NCBI GenBank assembly: GCA_964017155.1
Contig: OZ024861.1
Coordinates: 26,405,628-26,469,627 of the forward strand
DNA length: 64,000 nucleotides
DNA from: Oasisia sp. SBJ-2009
Lineage: Eukaryota; Annelida; Polychaeta; Sabellida; Siboglinidae
Direction of reading: 5' to 3'
The notes beneath the pieces are model-generated. The model was not told the origin of the DNA, made no database searches, and worked only from the letters and a program-made list of their open reading frames with translations. Position numbers and translations under genes: made by a program. Each line of letters begins with the position of its first letter. The stretch's first letter is position 1. Positions 44,048 through 57,910 of this stretch are shown in pieces.

Positions 44048-44401
44048 ATAGTTGCAACTAGATATTGTAACGACTCGTCAGTAGATGGACACAGTCCCGA
44101 CAAGAGCGTTAGTGGTTCGTATGAGGTTACAGGCGTGTTACCAATATAGAAATTGAGCAAACTCGGGAGAGTTAAATGTTATGAAATAACTTACTAACTC
44201 ACGTTCACATTTAATATCTGCCAATTTCGGGGTCGTTATGATTAGTGTGTTTCATTTTATTTTACTTTCAACTAGCGCACTGCATGGACATTTTTGTTTA
44301 ATCTAGCACGTATATCTGATACAAAGACATTTGTGCCACGGCATGTAGTGATGTCTGCATGTATGTCTTATGTCTTATGTTGTTGTTGAGTAAAACGTTT
44401 A

Positions 44402-44668
44402 TTCGTTCGTTCATTCGTTCGTTCATTCGTTCGTTCGTTCGTTCGTTCGTTCGTTCGTTCGTTCGTTCGTTCGTTCGTTCGTTCGTTCGTTCGTTCGTTC
44501 GTTCGTTCGTTCGTTCGTTCGTTCGTTCGTTCGTTCGTTCGTTCGTTCGTTCGTTCGTTCGTTCGTTCGTTCGTTCGTTCGTTCGTTCGTTCGTTCGTTC
44601 GTTCGTTCGTTCGTTCGTTCGTTCGTTCGTTCGCTCGCTCGCTCGCTCGTTCGTTCGTTCGTTCGTTC
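44402..44668 (+). repeat. (TTCG)n tetranucleotide array after TLR copy B
   Basis: About 65 units of TTCG with TTCA variants near the start and a CGCT block at 44632-44650. It occupies the homologous place to the CCGT array after TLR copy A: GTTGTTG then TAAAACGTTTA precedes both. Confidence 0.97.
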
Positions 44669-44689
44669 ATACGACGTTCCTTGGTTAAT

Positions 44690-46390
44690 AATTGTAATAT
44701 AAACATCGTAACAAGTTTCATAATAGTTTTATTAAATGTACTGTACTCAAATACTTATACACAAATTTGTACTAAATATGCTAGTATATTCGAATTGTTG
44801 CTGTCTTCATCATGGACGCCCACTTCATATGTAATGTATGATTGCCTTCTTAAATATACCATTCGTTGTTCATAACTCTAGTACACCACAATTGGGAAAA
44901 GACAGTGTATTTTGTTTGATGTTGGTTTTTACAATGTGGTGTAAAGTATGTGTTGTGTGATAGTATAAATGTGTGAGTTGAAATGTTCGGTTAGTATGTC
45001 ATAAAATATATTTAGAAAATACTATTTCTACAATGTGTTATAATAAAATAATATGTTCACGCTGATTTTAGTATCTATTTTCTTTTTCTAATATTTTATA
45101 TGCGTAACATTGTCTACGTGTATGGCGTTTTTAATATATTTCGTACTCTAGTAATATTACTAAATACCAAACTAAATGGTCCGCTATGGTATGCTCTAGT
45201 CCCTCACCCCGTTCGCAATAGGACACAGTGCCAGAAGTGACGTCTTTAGGAATGTTCTGGTAGGAGGGTCCTTCCACTGCACTGCGTGGCCTAAAACCAA
45301 CCCGGTAGTTAATTACACGCCGATCGAACTATTCATTGTCGCTAATGACATCGTCCTATAATTATACGTTCGGCAACTCGTGCGCATTGAGAATGTCGAC
45401 GAATGGCTAAGTGGCACAAAAGGCTGTGCTGTTTTCGCGATACCTGTGATAAGATATGTCGACAGAGTTTAACCAATGCTTTTACATACGGTAAACAACG
45501 AACCAGCGCTCATGCCAGACAGTAGATAATAGACCAACGTTTATAACACAAGTTAAGCTCAGTGGTTCAGGTAGACACGTATCACTCGAGCGTGTCATAT
45601 TGACGCGAACTGTCGTCGTGACACTTATGTCACGTGGCAAGGGAGGAGGAAGTCAGAGGTACACTGAACTAACGTCGACTAAATTAACGATGATGATGAT
45701 AATAATAATAATAACACTCAACTGAGTTGGATTGACATAATAGGGCCCGTAAGTGTGTCACGATAAATGGCGTGACTCCGCGCGATTGGAGCTCATTGGG
45801 GTCTAAGCGAGACAATTGGGAACTGGCCACAAGAATAATACACAATAAAATAGTTTACGGGATTTGCATTTTACATTGCTGTACATTGTGGTTTCGATAA
45901 GCACTTATATCTGACAAGTAGTCTAAATTCGCATAATCATAACACATGTGTACGTTTGCCCCAAACAGGTTGCACTACGCGAAAAATGGCACTTTTTCAT
46001 TATTAGTCAAGATCGCCAAACGCAAGTACTTGCCGCTATTGCCATGGCAACCACCATTATAATCGATTATAATTCATGATTTCCGTGATCATTGTCACCG
46101 GCAAAGTGTTCCACTGCTTCTGCTTGTAATAATCCTTCGGACAGTATAACTAAAATAGTTAGACTGGAACCGTTCGATTATTACAACCAAAAACAAAACG
46201 AAGTCCTATACGTTAACATGGAGAATATGGACCTCCTGCCCCCACCTGCCCCCAGCCTCGTTTTCGCGCGCGAGACTTACACGCCCTATACCCTAAACTA
46301 CAATTAACGCATTAAAATATTATCATGGAATATTAATATACAGTGCTACTCGATGAAACCCACCACATATGTTATGGTGGTCCAAACCTG
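44690..46390. other. Gene-free stretch
   Basis: No gene recognised. There is a short AATAAT run near 45700. Open frames are short. Confidence 0.45.
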
Positions 46391-46393
46391 TAT

Positions 46394-46575
46394 AGAAAGA
46401 ACAGGGCTGCCAGACGCCATGGAGATGTGTGTACATGTACTAGCTAGAAAGAACAGGGCTGGCTGACGTCACGGGGATGTGTGTACATGTATTAGCTAGC
46501 AAGAACAGGGCTGGCTGACGTCACGGGGATATGTTTAGAAAGAACAGAGATGACACACGCCCCTACGAGATGTGT
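46394..46575 (+). repeat. 52-bp minisatellite, 3.5 units
   Basis: Units start AGAAAGAACAGGGCTG at 46394, 46446 and 46498 (AGCAAG variant). A shortened step leads to a diverged fourth at 46537. Confidence 0.9.
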
Positions 46576-46579
46576 ATGT

Positions 46580-47999
<1,420 letters not shown>

Positions 48000-48179
48000 A
48001 GCCAAGCATTAGTTGAATGCAATGTGACAATTGTACACAACATCAACATAGCAGTTTAGTAAGCACCATAGTCAATTCTACAATAAGCGAGGTATCGGGC
48101 AATTTCAAAACACAAATAATGATTATTACTTCTACGATGCACAAGGAACCCGTACACACCGGGTTTCAACTGATAGACT

Positions 48180-50951
48180 TCAATGACTGTCTTCGGTGTG
48201 TTTTTGACAAGGTATCAACAATGATATCACGTCAAAATGACGTCGACACCGCTCCTGGTCGGGGTCACATGTCAGTGCATAGCGCATTCGCCGCCAAAAC
48301 GTCCCATCCGCCTCCCCATCATCATGATCGTTGATGTCACCACACCTTAGCATGACGCACGGGGAGTCGGGCAACAGGAGTTGTCTCAAACGACGGGGAA
48401 CGGAAGTAGGTTGGATGTGGTCGAACAAGACAAAGATATACTTGGACAGCGGCTTGCTGCTGTCGAGCGCCGTCGCCAGGTAGTTCATGCAGTCGCTGTC
48501 GTCGATGAACTCTCGCGTCAAACACACGACCACCTTATCGCTGCTTTGGAAACCGCGAACGAAGTTGTGCATTTTCGAGGCTCCGGCTATATCGTCGCGA
48601 TCGCCAACGTAGAAACGCAAGCCCCAGTCGTTCTCGGCTCGAGGCAGCAGACGCGTGCACACCCAGCGCGAGATTCTCGCGACGCCGTCCATTTGGTCAC
48701 GAGCATTGGACGCATGCAGGAAATACGTCACCATCGCGTCGTATTGTTTCTTCTGTCTACCGGAAGTCGACCCTCCACCTCGCAACCAGCAAAGAGTCAG
48801 GTGATACTTTATGTACCATCGTTGATAACGCATTAGCAATACGACTATATATGTGAATATGACGATGGCTAATATAGATAGAACAATAGACGGAAGCCAG
48901 CTGTTGTTATCTGCAATTGATACGTCACATCCGGCGACGTCGCGCCCCAGCTCTATCGAACTCAACGGCGTGGCCTTGCTCTCTCCATACCAACACGTAA
49001 GACGTTCGCGACCTACGATTTGTACTGATGTCACTCGAGTCCAGCGTATGAACGACACCGATTCGCAGTTACAAGCGAATACCTCACGTTGTATGTTAAT
49101 CGACAGAGATCTTACATTAAATTGTTGATCTAACGTCGACATAAATGTATCACTCAAGCTAATGAGACGATTACCACTCAGGTCGATGTATTCCAACGTT
49201 CTCATGTGGTTCATGTAAATATCGATTCGGGTAAGTTCGTTGTCGGCAAGAGTCAGTCGTTTCAAACTAGTGCAATGTTCAAAAGCTCGTGGGTTGATCC
49301 GACAGAGTTTGTTATTTGAGAGATTAAGATCCTGTAGCAGACGCAAGTGCGAAAAAGTACTTCGGAAATCCGCTCTAGTCTCACCAAGAGAATTGTGAGA
49401 TATATTCAAGAAACGCAGATATGGAAAAGAGTGCATAAATTCCGGTGTAATCTCCTGAAGAGCTCCGTGACTCATGTCTAATATCTCGAGACGACTCTTG
49501 CCGAGAAGACGACAGCCACTGCACAGGACCTTCGTAAATGTGTTTAATGACAGGTTAAGGAAACGCAACTGAACATGACTTAGACATGCGTATACATTGA
49601 TTGTTCTAGGCGTAAGCGAACCAAATTCAGCCAAGTGAAGAAATTCTAGCGAGGCTGGAATAACACTGAGTGGTTCGCTGCACGGAGCGGTGTCGTTTGT
49701 GGTGAGCGACGTCGACTTGGGCAGCAATGGAGGCCGTGCGGGGAAGTAGAGGTCGACGTCCAGCAGGCAATGCTTGCGTCCGGAACAACAGGATCGGCGG
49801 AAGTCTTCGTCACTAGAGCCAATGTGTGAAAGACGAATTGTACGGATGTTGGGAAAGATCAACGGTAAGTTGGGGTGCGATGGTATCGCAAACCAAATAG
49901 CGTTGTATCCAAGAACGAATTCCCGCAGGTTCGACAGACAGCCAGCGTGAGTGAAGTCAAAGACACTCAGATGAACAGATTTAATGCTCAGTCGTTTCAT
50001 GCTGCGCCAGAAAGGGAAACAGAAATCTGTCTGTCTAAATATACCCGAATTTAGAGACAGCTGTCCATGCATTCCGTCCAACACCACGGTGTCGATAGAC
50101 GTGTTGGTTGTCGTTGCTAGTGATGTCATTGTTACACTGTACTGCAGCATTCGGTTGCAAGAAAGGACAAGACCGCGCAAATTTGGCAAGTTAGAAAAAG
50201 CCTCCGTCTCGAGGTTTTGTAATTTGGTCATTACACGAAATGTCAAAGTCGTAATATTCGAGTTTCTTATGTTGTCGAACATGGCGGCGGTGATCTTCGT
50301 GAGTCTCACTCTGGGGTCTTCGTAGAAGTCGAGCACCTCGAGTCGAGACAGACGAGCGTATTCGGTCGGGATGGTGGCGTCACCTATGGCGCTCAGAGAC
50401 AACACTCGCAGCTCTGGTGTATGTGCAACGAATTCCGCTGGATATGACGTCAGGGGAAGTCCACTCATTGTGAGTATACGTAGTGAATGCAGTCCGTTAA
50501 AGACGCCAGGCGGAAATGACGTGATATTATTATCGTTCAGAACCAGTTGTTCTAGGTTTGCCAGTTGTCGGAAACAGTCGGTCCGTAGTGTTGTTACGGA
50601 ACTACTACTCAGGACCAAAATACGAAGTTTGGTGAACTTGGCAAAATCCTTTTGACCAATTGTGGCTATGTTGTTTTCGCTTAGGTCCAACTGTTTCATG
50701 TCATTCGGAATCAATGTCGGAACGCGGGTAAAACCACGTGATCTACAATTCACGACAACACCGGTATACGCGTCCGACGAAAGCCACTTGTTGCGATCAG
50801 CAATTGGTGATCCGTTTGACCGTGAGCACTGAACACTCGACCCGAGCGATGTGCGCAGGCAGAATGCGATGAAAGCGAACGTCACGAGTAGGCGGCTTCT
50901 GGAGGAACGATCGAAGGCGTTGGAACATCTGAAACACAACGATGACAACAC
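48180..50951 (-). CDS. Toll-like receptor, divergent paralogue (923 aa)
   Basis: A third TLR on the opposite strand, intact. A signal segment (LLVTFAFIAFCL, about residues 21-34) precedes VVNCRSRGFTRVP and LRRs (LRFLNISHNSLGE, LQDLNLSNNKL). A cysteine-rich insert around residue 390 has CCSGRKHC. The single C-terminal cap (CNCES, TCWYG, GCD) is followed by a membrane helix at about 682-707 and a TIR domain at about 733-885 (YDAMVTYF, GDRDDIAGAS, FW). The BB loop has Ala where most TLRs have Pro. The ectodomain is far from copies A and B, but the TIR core differs from copy B at only about four of 75 residues after GASKMHNFVR. The start is the first ATG of the frame; a TTTCAG acceptor-like site lies just inside it, so the first codons are uncertain. 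Confidence 0.93.
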   Translation of the reverse strand: MLSSLCFRCSNAFDRSSRSRLLVTFAFIAFCLRTSLGSSVQCSRSNGSPIADRNKWLSSDAYTGVVVNCRSRGFTRVPTLIPNDMKQLDLSENNIATIGQKDFAKFTKLRILVLSSSSVTTLRTDCFRQLANLEQLVLNDNNITSFPPGVFNGLHSLRILTMSGLPLTSYPAEFVAHTPELRVLSLSAIGDATIPTEYARLSRLEVLDFYEDPRVRLTKITAAMFDNIRNSNITTLTFRVMTKLQNLETEAFSNLPNLRGLVLSCNRMLQYSVTMTSLATTTNTSIDTVVLDGMHGQLSLNSGIFRQTDFCFPFWRSMKRLSIKSVHLSVFDFTHAGCLSNLREFVLGYNAIWFAIPSHPNLPLIFPNIRTIRLSHIGSSDEDFRRSCCSGRKHCLLDVDLYFPARPPLLPKSTSLTTNDTAPCSEPLSVIPASLEFLHLAEFGSLTPRTINVYACLSHVQLRFLNLSLNTFTKVLCSGCRLLGKSRLEILDMSHGALQEITPEFMHSFPYLRFLNISHNSLGETRADFRSTFSHLRLLQDLNLSNNKLCRINPRAFEHCTSLKRLTLADNELTRIDIYMNHMRTLEYIDLSGNRLISLSDTFMSTLDQQFNVRSLSINIQREVFACNCESVSFIRWTRVTSVQIVGRERLTCWYGESKATPLSSIELGRDVAGCDVSIADNNSWLPSIVLSILAIVIFTYIVVLLMRYQRWYIKYHLTLCWLRGGGSTSGRQKKQYDAMVTYFLHASNARDQMDGVARISRWVCTRLLPRAENDWGLRFYVGDRDDIAGASKMHNFVRGFQSSDKVVVCLTREFIDDSDCMNYLATALDSSKPLSKYIFVLFDHIQPTSVPRRLRQLLLPDSPCVMLRCGDINDHDDGEADGTFWRRMRYALTCDPDQERCRRHFDVISLLIPCQKHTEDSH

Positions 50952-52082
50952 TGAGCCGACACGCGCGGTATTTGCAAAATTTAAATATTTATTTAGTTAA
51001 ATTAGCGTATGAGACACTGCCCAGATGATATCGGCCATCGGTACATTTTCACTCTAAGCATTGCGGATTATAGTAATATATTGATAGGCGAAACTACATC
51101 CGTACAGATGGAAAGATAAATGTTAGCACAGCAGACTTCAGAGACCTCACTGAGAATCACTCCTTTTAACACTAATGCCATTTTCACGACAATACATTTT
51201 CAGTGATGTTGCTAAATGCGTGGCCTTAGACAAACCACTATGAAATAATTAGTATGCATTTCAAGAAAATAACACTTGAAGATTGTATTGCATGTAAAAA
51301 GTAATAGTTCAAATTGGTCAGAATAATTATTATAATAGCAGTTGTGAAGACATTTATAGTAATTGGCTGCATTTATTTTCAAAGATAACATGAAATTATA
51401 ATTAGTTTATCACGACATGACAATATGATATGCACATTTGACAATGCTTTTAAATTCGTAATATGACCGTTTTGGGCCTATACCAATACCAATGCACGAG
51501 GTAATTAGCCAGATATTAAGGAGAAAGCGCGCTTGCACATATATGGAAAAAATGAAACGGATGTTCTAAAAAATATCAGGAAAATGCAACTGATTAACTA
51601 AGTATGTCGTTTGGAGCGTATTAAGATTACGGTGTGTAACAGAAGCCAATTCGAATTTAATTATATACACAACTGGAGGCCAGTGCAACTGGATTAGTGG
51701 GTAGATATGGTGAGAAACCACGCGTGCTAAACAATTGTGTATACGTTGTATAGTAGATAAGTCTCTTTGGCAATCATATCGAGAAATGAGTTACAATAGA
51801 CGAGTCAATTATTAGTTAGAGCAACTGATATGTTTTAACTGTTGATACAGACAAATGACGCCGGATTTGATCGAAATCACGAATATAATAGAAACATGAT
51901 TTCATACTTATAAAATGTATTGGTGAAATCAGAAATAACTGTCAAAGACAACACGTAAATTATCAACGGTGTATGATTATGGTGTATTACTACCAAGTAA
52001 TATAATTAGAAATTAGCCGACAACCTTGTTTCATTGTTGTTATGTACCAATATTAATTATGCCCGGTTTTATCGGCGTTGTG
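50952..52082. other. Gene-free stretch upstream of the minus-strand TLR
   Basis: This AT-rich sequence should include the promoter and any 5' UTR exon of the TLR gene. I cannot point to specific elements. The phrase AATTAGCCAGATATT at about 51502 recurs near 54592. Confidence 0.4.
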
Positions 52083-52378
52083 CCTCAGTCATGGTGTCAC
52101 GTTTTGGCCGCCACGCTTAGCTACGTTGCGAAATGTGGCAGAACATGGCTACAACGTGAGCAAACGTGGGATAACGTGGCTAAAACGTGATCAAACGTGA
52201 TCAAAAGTGACAAAACATGAACCGGAAATTTAAATTTTGGACATGTTCAAAATTCGCTGGCATTTCCCCACAACATACTACAACATGGCAACAATATGGT
52301 ACAACGTAGTATAACGTGGCTACAGTGCGGTACAACGTAGTACAACGTGGCTATAACGTAGCAAAAACGTGACAGTTG

Positions 52379-52952
52379 CTAGTGGTTCCTCGGCACAACC
52401 TCGAACGTTATGGACGCCGCTCATTCTCTCGTGCAGGACCAACTCTTTGGAACGCACTACCTGAGGACTTGCGTTCTACAGTGTGCATGAACAAGTTTAA
52501 GACACACCTTAAGACTTTTTATTTTAAGATTGCTTTAAATGTCTAGTTTTTCTACACCTTTCACCATTTTATATTTTTATTTATTTACTTATTTACTCTT
52601 AATTAGCTCAACCAGCATGTCATTTAAATTAATTAATAGTTTACAAATTAACATATATTTGAGTTTTTATAATTACAATTGACACAACTATTATATTGCT
52701 GTAGTCATTTGTTAATAATTAAGTACTATATATATTATTATATATTTATTTATTCTGCTACTTTATTTATTTACTTATTTACTCCTAATTAGCTCAACCA
52801 GCATGTCATTTTAATTATTTATTAATTAATAGTGTACAAATTAACATATATTTGAGTTTTTATAATCACAATTGACACAACTATTATATTGCTGTAGTCA
52901 TTTGTTAATAATTAAGTACTATGTATATTATTATATATTTATTTACTCTGCT

Positions 52953-53027
<75 letters not shown>

Positions 53028-53271
53028 ATTTTCCTGACTACATTGACATATGATATACACTACAACAATGCCATCTCTGTTTAATTTTAGTTTCTCTTGT
53101 AGTTCTGTACAACACTGATTTAGACAAACGTACTCATATGTTTTACTTGTACTTTTATTTTATTTATTTCTTAGGATGTTTTAATGTTGTCAACGCTACC
53201 GAACAGAGTTTGTACTTTGGATTTTAGTGTCTAAATAAAGTGTATTATTATTATTATTATTATTATTATTA
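52379..53271 (+). pseudogene. 5'-truncated CR1/L2-like LINE tail
   Basis: Only the extreme C-terminus of the ORF remains: LVVPRHNLERYGRRSFSR, GPTLWNALPEDLR, FKTHLKTFYF, stop at 52544. A 3' UTR follows that ends in an ATT repeat (53242-53271) preceded by AATAAAG. Inside it, a ~186-bp segment is tandemly duplicated (AGCTCAACCAGCATG at 52605 and 52791), and a TA microsatellite lies at about 52958-53019. It is nested in the surrounding DNA element. Confidence 0.8.
52958..53019. repeat. (TA)n microsatellite
   Basis: About 31 TA units within the LINE 3' UTR. Confidence 0.95.
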
Positions 53272-53569
53272 GAATGTGAACAGAACGCGTGTTTTGCGTT
53301 TTGCTACGTTTCGGCAACGTTTCTGCTACGTTGTGGCACATCATGATACGTTGTGGTACGCTATGATATGTGGCAACAGCGAGACATAAACCGACATTGA
53401 TCTTCGGTGTCACGTGTCAATCGTTTCGCAGCGGAGCTACAGCGAGGCGACAGCGTGCTAGCACGTGGCGATAACGTGGCACTCGGCCGAAATATGAATT
53501 TTTTTCCCGGACGTGGGGATCAGAAACGGGGCACAACCGTGCGGCCAAAACGTTACACCTTGACTGGGG

Positions 53570-55440
53570 TATAAAGCGTGAAGATTTCACCCGCTACAAG
53601 ATGGCGGTGAGGCAGTCATTTAAAGTTGACATAGATCTATGTGTATCGGTTGATGGAAATTATATATTATCATGTGTAGTGTAGCGTCAGTGTAGAAGTG
53701 ATGATTTATACCATGATTGCTAATGGTTCGATTAAGTGTTGTAGTATATAAACCAAAAAAGAGCAAGACTAACGAGAAATCCCTGTAGAACTCCAAATGG
53801 AATATGTTTGGGGGAAGATTGTGAACCAGATGTATTGAATCTTTGGTATCCGTCTGACAAACACGAACTAAGCCACATAAGGGTTCTGCTAGATTTCCCA
53901 ACATGTCGCGTTGTAAAGGAATGTTATGATCACTTATATCAAACGTAGCTGATCGATGTAGTAAAGTAAGTGCTATCAATTTGCTGTTATCCATATTGAA
54001 TACTATATTTCATTGGGTATATTAAGAAAATTCGTCTCAATTGAAATAAGTCGCTTACGTGCAGATTTTACATCATTTGACTGGAAATAAATACGTTCAT
54101 GGAGACGATTTGTTACAACATCTTCCAATACATCCGAAAGAAACCTGAGATTAGAAATAAAATATTTAGTTCATTTTTCCTAGATTTTAATGAACGAAGA
54201 TTTTGGTGCAGAGGTCAGACATATTGGATTAATCCAAAGTTGCCCAAAAGTTAATCTAAACACTAAGAACTATCGAAAAATACAAACGATTGTAAAATCG
54301 ACATTGCAAGGTTCATTGGCTATAAACGTGCAACAATATATTAACTCGCAAGCTATTCAAGCAATTGTCATAACCTTTAAACACAATTAGCCTGCCGTAT
54401 CATTTGCACGTATCTGGGACTGACAAAAATACGTTATAAGGTTTATATATGACTTCAGCAATTTCCAGGGAAAATAGTCATGGTGGAAATGAAAAAAAGA
54501 ATAAAATAAAATGAGTTAACACAGAAAACTGATAAATAAGATATTCCAAAATGTTGGTGCAATAAGAACCTCCGATGGCAAAACTCGAGCTAATTAGCCA
54601 GATATTTAGGAATGTTGTTGTTGAAAGCTTGAAATTCGTGGATTGCTTCTTGAGATGCGGTACAAATAATACCATCAAATAAACAATTTCCAATGTGGGG
54701 AAATGTGGGGATCCGTGGTTACTTTTTTTATTTTTTTTTTAATTTCGATATTATTTAACTTAGAGTGTTGGAACTTTCAGAGATTATGCTTCATGATAAC
54801 AAGATACATGTGAATTTTTTTCAGACTATTCCCGCAAGATTTTCCCACGCTATGGCGGCCATCTTGGATTGGAATATTTGTAAAAATATTTCAGTAACTA
54901 CTGAACATATAGAACCCAAATTTTGCATGCTTATACTACACATACCATTTTTTTTTGGCAGATTTTACAAAAACAAAGGTGCGGAAATATGGGATTCACT
55001 TGCATTTATGGTTCATTATATGAAAACCAGACACATTTTCAAAAAACTGTTCTTACCATTACAAAGTTCACACACTCAAGTCACTGTGTGCAAAGTTTCA
55101 AACAAATCGGTTCAGTAGAAGCTCGGAAAATGTTACAAGAAACCACTGGTTTGGCGGAAAAACGTGTTTCTGAGAAAATCGCATTCAAAGTTTTGGTACA
55201 TTGACATATAAATTACAAAAACTAAAAACTCACGCAGATAGATGAAACTTTTCACACATTTAATTAATGTTTCAAGCTACAAAACAGAAAAGAAATAAGA
55301 ACATTTGCACTACAAACTAATGTGTAAACAGCTGCACATCTCAAAAAACAAATCTGAAAGAGACAAAATGCATATGTAGCACAGCACATAAATCGACAGT
55401 TCAGTGAAATGGGAGTCCACTACAGTTCACACTACCTAAC
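53570..55440. other. Gene-free stretch; probable 3' flank of transposon
   Basis: No gene recognised. From about 54840, GGCGGCCATCTTGGATTGG and AAGTTTCAAACAAATCGGTTCAG-like phrases look like the 3' non-coding part of a DNA transposon, possibly belonging to the transposase gene that follows. Matching terminal repeats were not found. Confidence 0.35.
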
Positions 55441-55445
55441 ACACC

Positions 55446-57497
55446 CTAAAATCCTCCAGCTTGATAGCTCTCATCATGGGCTCTTGCTCGAGCAACCTTC
55501 CGTGCACGGCGAGCAGCTTGTGTGGACTCCTCCACCTGCCGAATCGACTGCCGCAACCGTTTAGCGTCTGCCTTGCCTGCAGATGCCATTGTGTGGCTGC
55601 CCACCTTCATCGCCATAGCTGCAAAGCTGCGTGCCACTGCAGATTCAAATCCCTGGTTGAATTCTGCAGTGGCATAGCACGTGGCTGCAATGACGCGCTG
55701 CAGTCCGACGAAGCCAGTCTTCGGGCATTTTCTCCAGACCTTTGCATGAAGGCTCTCATTTGCATTCTGCGTCCCTCCTGTCAGACATCGACGGAGCAGA
55801 TCTGGATGGCCGAGACGGATGTACGCATTCTTCACCTCCTCAGCAACATCTCTAGACAGAGGGGTTTTGATGTTCTCTTTGTGTGGTCCTGGCTCTTCTC
55901 CCTTTGCACGTGCTTTCTGGAAGAAGCACCAGCTGCCAGGGCCAACTGGGCAGCGGTCATGGTGAGGGTCTTCATCCGTTGAGATGGCGTGAAAGAATGA
56001 GGCGAAGACTGCATTGCGCATGGCATCAGCGTCTCCAGTGCAGCTTCGTATGGCATTGCTGTAGTAGTACGTGAGCTTGTCGATGACATCCTGAGTCAGC
56101 TTGCCATGACCACGGCCACCAAGAGTCACCCCCGTCTTCTTCTTCTCCTTGGTCAAGTTCCGCAACGCAGTGCTCATTCGTTTCCCTACGTGATTCACGC
56201 ATTCTTCTTTAGTGATTGGGATGCCATCGTACACATCCAGGTCGCACAGGCGCTTGTACGTACGAGAGTCACCGTCGGAGAGCACAGTCGTGTATCGGAA
56301 GTTGTGCTTCTCCATGGAGCGTGACCACAAGATCTCGGCTGCTTCCACCTCCATTGCACCAGAATTACCAACGTAGTTGATGTTGCAGTCCTTGTGAGTG
56401 TTGTGCCAGCGTTTGAAGTCTCGTGTGTGCTTGCCACCATAGCGGGATGCGGCACATGCACACATGTGGCAGTACAACGAGACGATGGCGAAGTCGATGA
56501 CCAGTCCCGTTACCACCTCCACGACACACCCGATGCCATAGAGGGATTTGTGGCCTCGGGTCATCCAAGAACCATCAAAGCTGACAGTGAGGTCGATGAC
56601 ATCGGATGTATCAATGGAGGGGTCAAGTTCGCGATGCACACTGCGCACGGTCTCTGCAGCTTCGCAGATCACGTCATTCGCCACTTGCATGCTAGCAGCA
56701 GTGATGATCTTCACGTGAGAGTGGTACGTCGAATGATGCATCACTGGCATGTCCATGTACCGGCAGAATTTCATGAGTCCGGCATGTCCGACACCCATGT
56801 CCATGGTCGCAGAGACGGCAGACCTGACCACAACGTGCGACTTGGAATTTGCAATGGTCTCTGACGTCTTTGTTGAGCCGTTCACCTCACCGCAGCTGGT
56901 GCAAACACACTCCAAACAACATACCATGCCAAGCTCACAGTTGACCACTCGAATGGTGACGGAGCACTGTCTGCAAGACTTGCATGGCATAGACTCCACA
57001 AGTGCAGGAAGCATGGCAGTGCGGATCAGCAATGTCGATGTCTCGTCAGTGTCGTCCTCAGTCGGGAAGTGTGAAATCCCCATCTCATTCAGGACTTTCA
57101 CGTACCCAAACTTCCGTTCTGTGGCAGACATTCTCCGAGATGATGCCTGAAAGCAAATATAATAACAAAATGTATTTCAACACTTATAACACTAATTTCA
57201 TCATGCATTTACTGTATTGTAATGTATGAGATATTACTGTTGACAACTTGCAGATACTATAAATAATTTTTTATTATTTTTATTATATAATATAACATGT
57301 TCAAGTGCATGCAAAATTACCTAAATGTTTACTGAATAACATACTACGCAGAAATATGCTTTGATACTGTCTATGACTTGACAGTCGTAGCCTGACCGTG
57401 CCTGGAGATGCCCTGGATGATCAGCTGTTTATGTAAACAATGTGAACGTAGGAAAATAATCAGCGCGACATTAGTGCCACGTTGTTTAAACTATGCC

Positions 57498-57538
<41 letters not shown>

Positions 57539-57752
57539 TAAAAATATGTACTGGTGGCTTCAACTGACAACTGGGAAACTTGAAACTTACTGCTTCTGGC
57601 GTAGCGGTCGAAGTCGAAGCCGCAGGCGAAGCTTCGCGTTCAACATGCGATTGCACCCGCAAACTCTTTGATTCACGCGCGCTCCGCAACTTCGTAACAT
57701 TCCGTAGCTTTGTCTGACGGACACCACTCGTTCGCTTACGCCCAAACGGCAT
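55446..57752 (-). CDS. Mutator-like transposase, two exons (620 aa)
   Basis: A transposase of the type annotated 'Mutator-like transposase domain' in invertebrates. Exon 1 (57752-57591) starts MPFGRKRTSG and ends at an in-phase GTAAGT donor. Exon 2 (57146-55446) starts after a CTTTCAG acceptor, and joining is phase 0. The basic N-terminus suits DNA binding or nuclear entry. Two cysteine clusters follow (CKSCRQC and CCLECVCTSC, residues about 109-139), probably zinc-binding. The RNase H-like core has FDGSWMTRG (Asp about 245), VLSDGDSRTY (Asp about 345/347) and TQNANESLH (Glu about 518), a plausible DDE triad. A short basic tail follows. There are no internal stops, so it may be recently active. 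Terminal repeats were not located. Confidence 0.85.
57499..57531. repeat. (TA)n in transposase intron
   Basis: About 16 TA units within the single intron (57147-57590) of the transposase gene. Confidence 0.9.
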
Positions 57753-57784
57753 AATATTTTGTAGATAGATCAAAAACACGGAGA

Positions 57785-57910
57785 GGAAATTGTCGCACGA
57801 ATCGAATATAAATCACTGAAGCAATATGGCGAACGAGACAACCAATCAGCGCCATGAAACGGCTCCACGTGGTGTCATTCAGCCAATCGTCTGTGGAGTC
57901 TCATTCCTTT
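57785..57910 (-). promoter_or_regulatory. Probable transposase promoter
   Basis: Two CCAAT boxes (ACCAATCAGCGCC near 57840 and AGCCAATCG near 57880) flank a palindromic E-box (CCACGTGG, near 57868), 90-130 bp upstream of the transposase ATG. Clustered CCAAT and E-box motifs suit a promoter; activity is inferred. Confidence 0.45.

Larger units (their letters stand above)
52083..53569. mobile_element. DNA element with ACGTGGC motif arrays, split by a LINE
   Basis: The ends are inverted repeats. CCTCAGTCATGGTGTCACG on the left matches the reverse complement of the right end (CCCCAGTCAAGGTGTAACG), and both continue with TTTTGGCCGC. The left half is packed with CTACAACGTGGC-type motifs, and the right half with the complementary orientation (GCTACGTTGTGGC). 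There is no transposase frame, so it is non-autonomous. A truncated LINE (about 52379-53271) sits near the middle. The flanking target duplication is unclear. Confidence 0.65.

Noticed and set aside
55461..56864. Plus-strand frames of 150-170 codons opposite the transposase
   Set aside because: Antisense shadows of the minus-strand coding exon, without domains.
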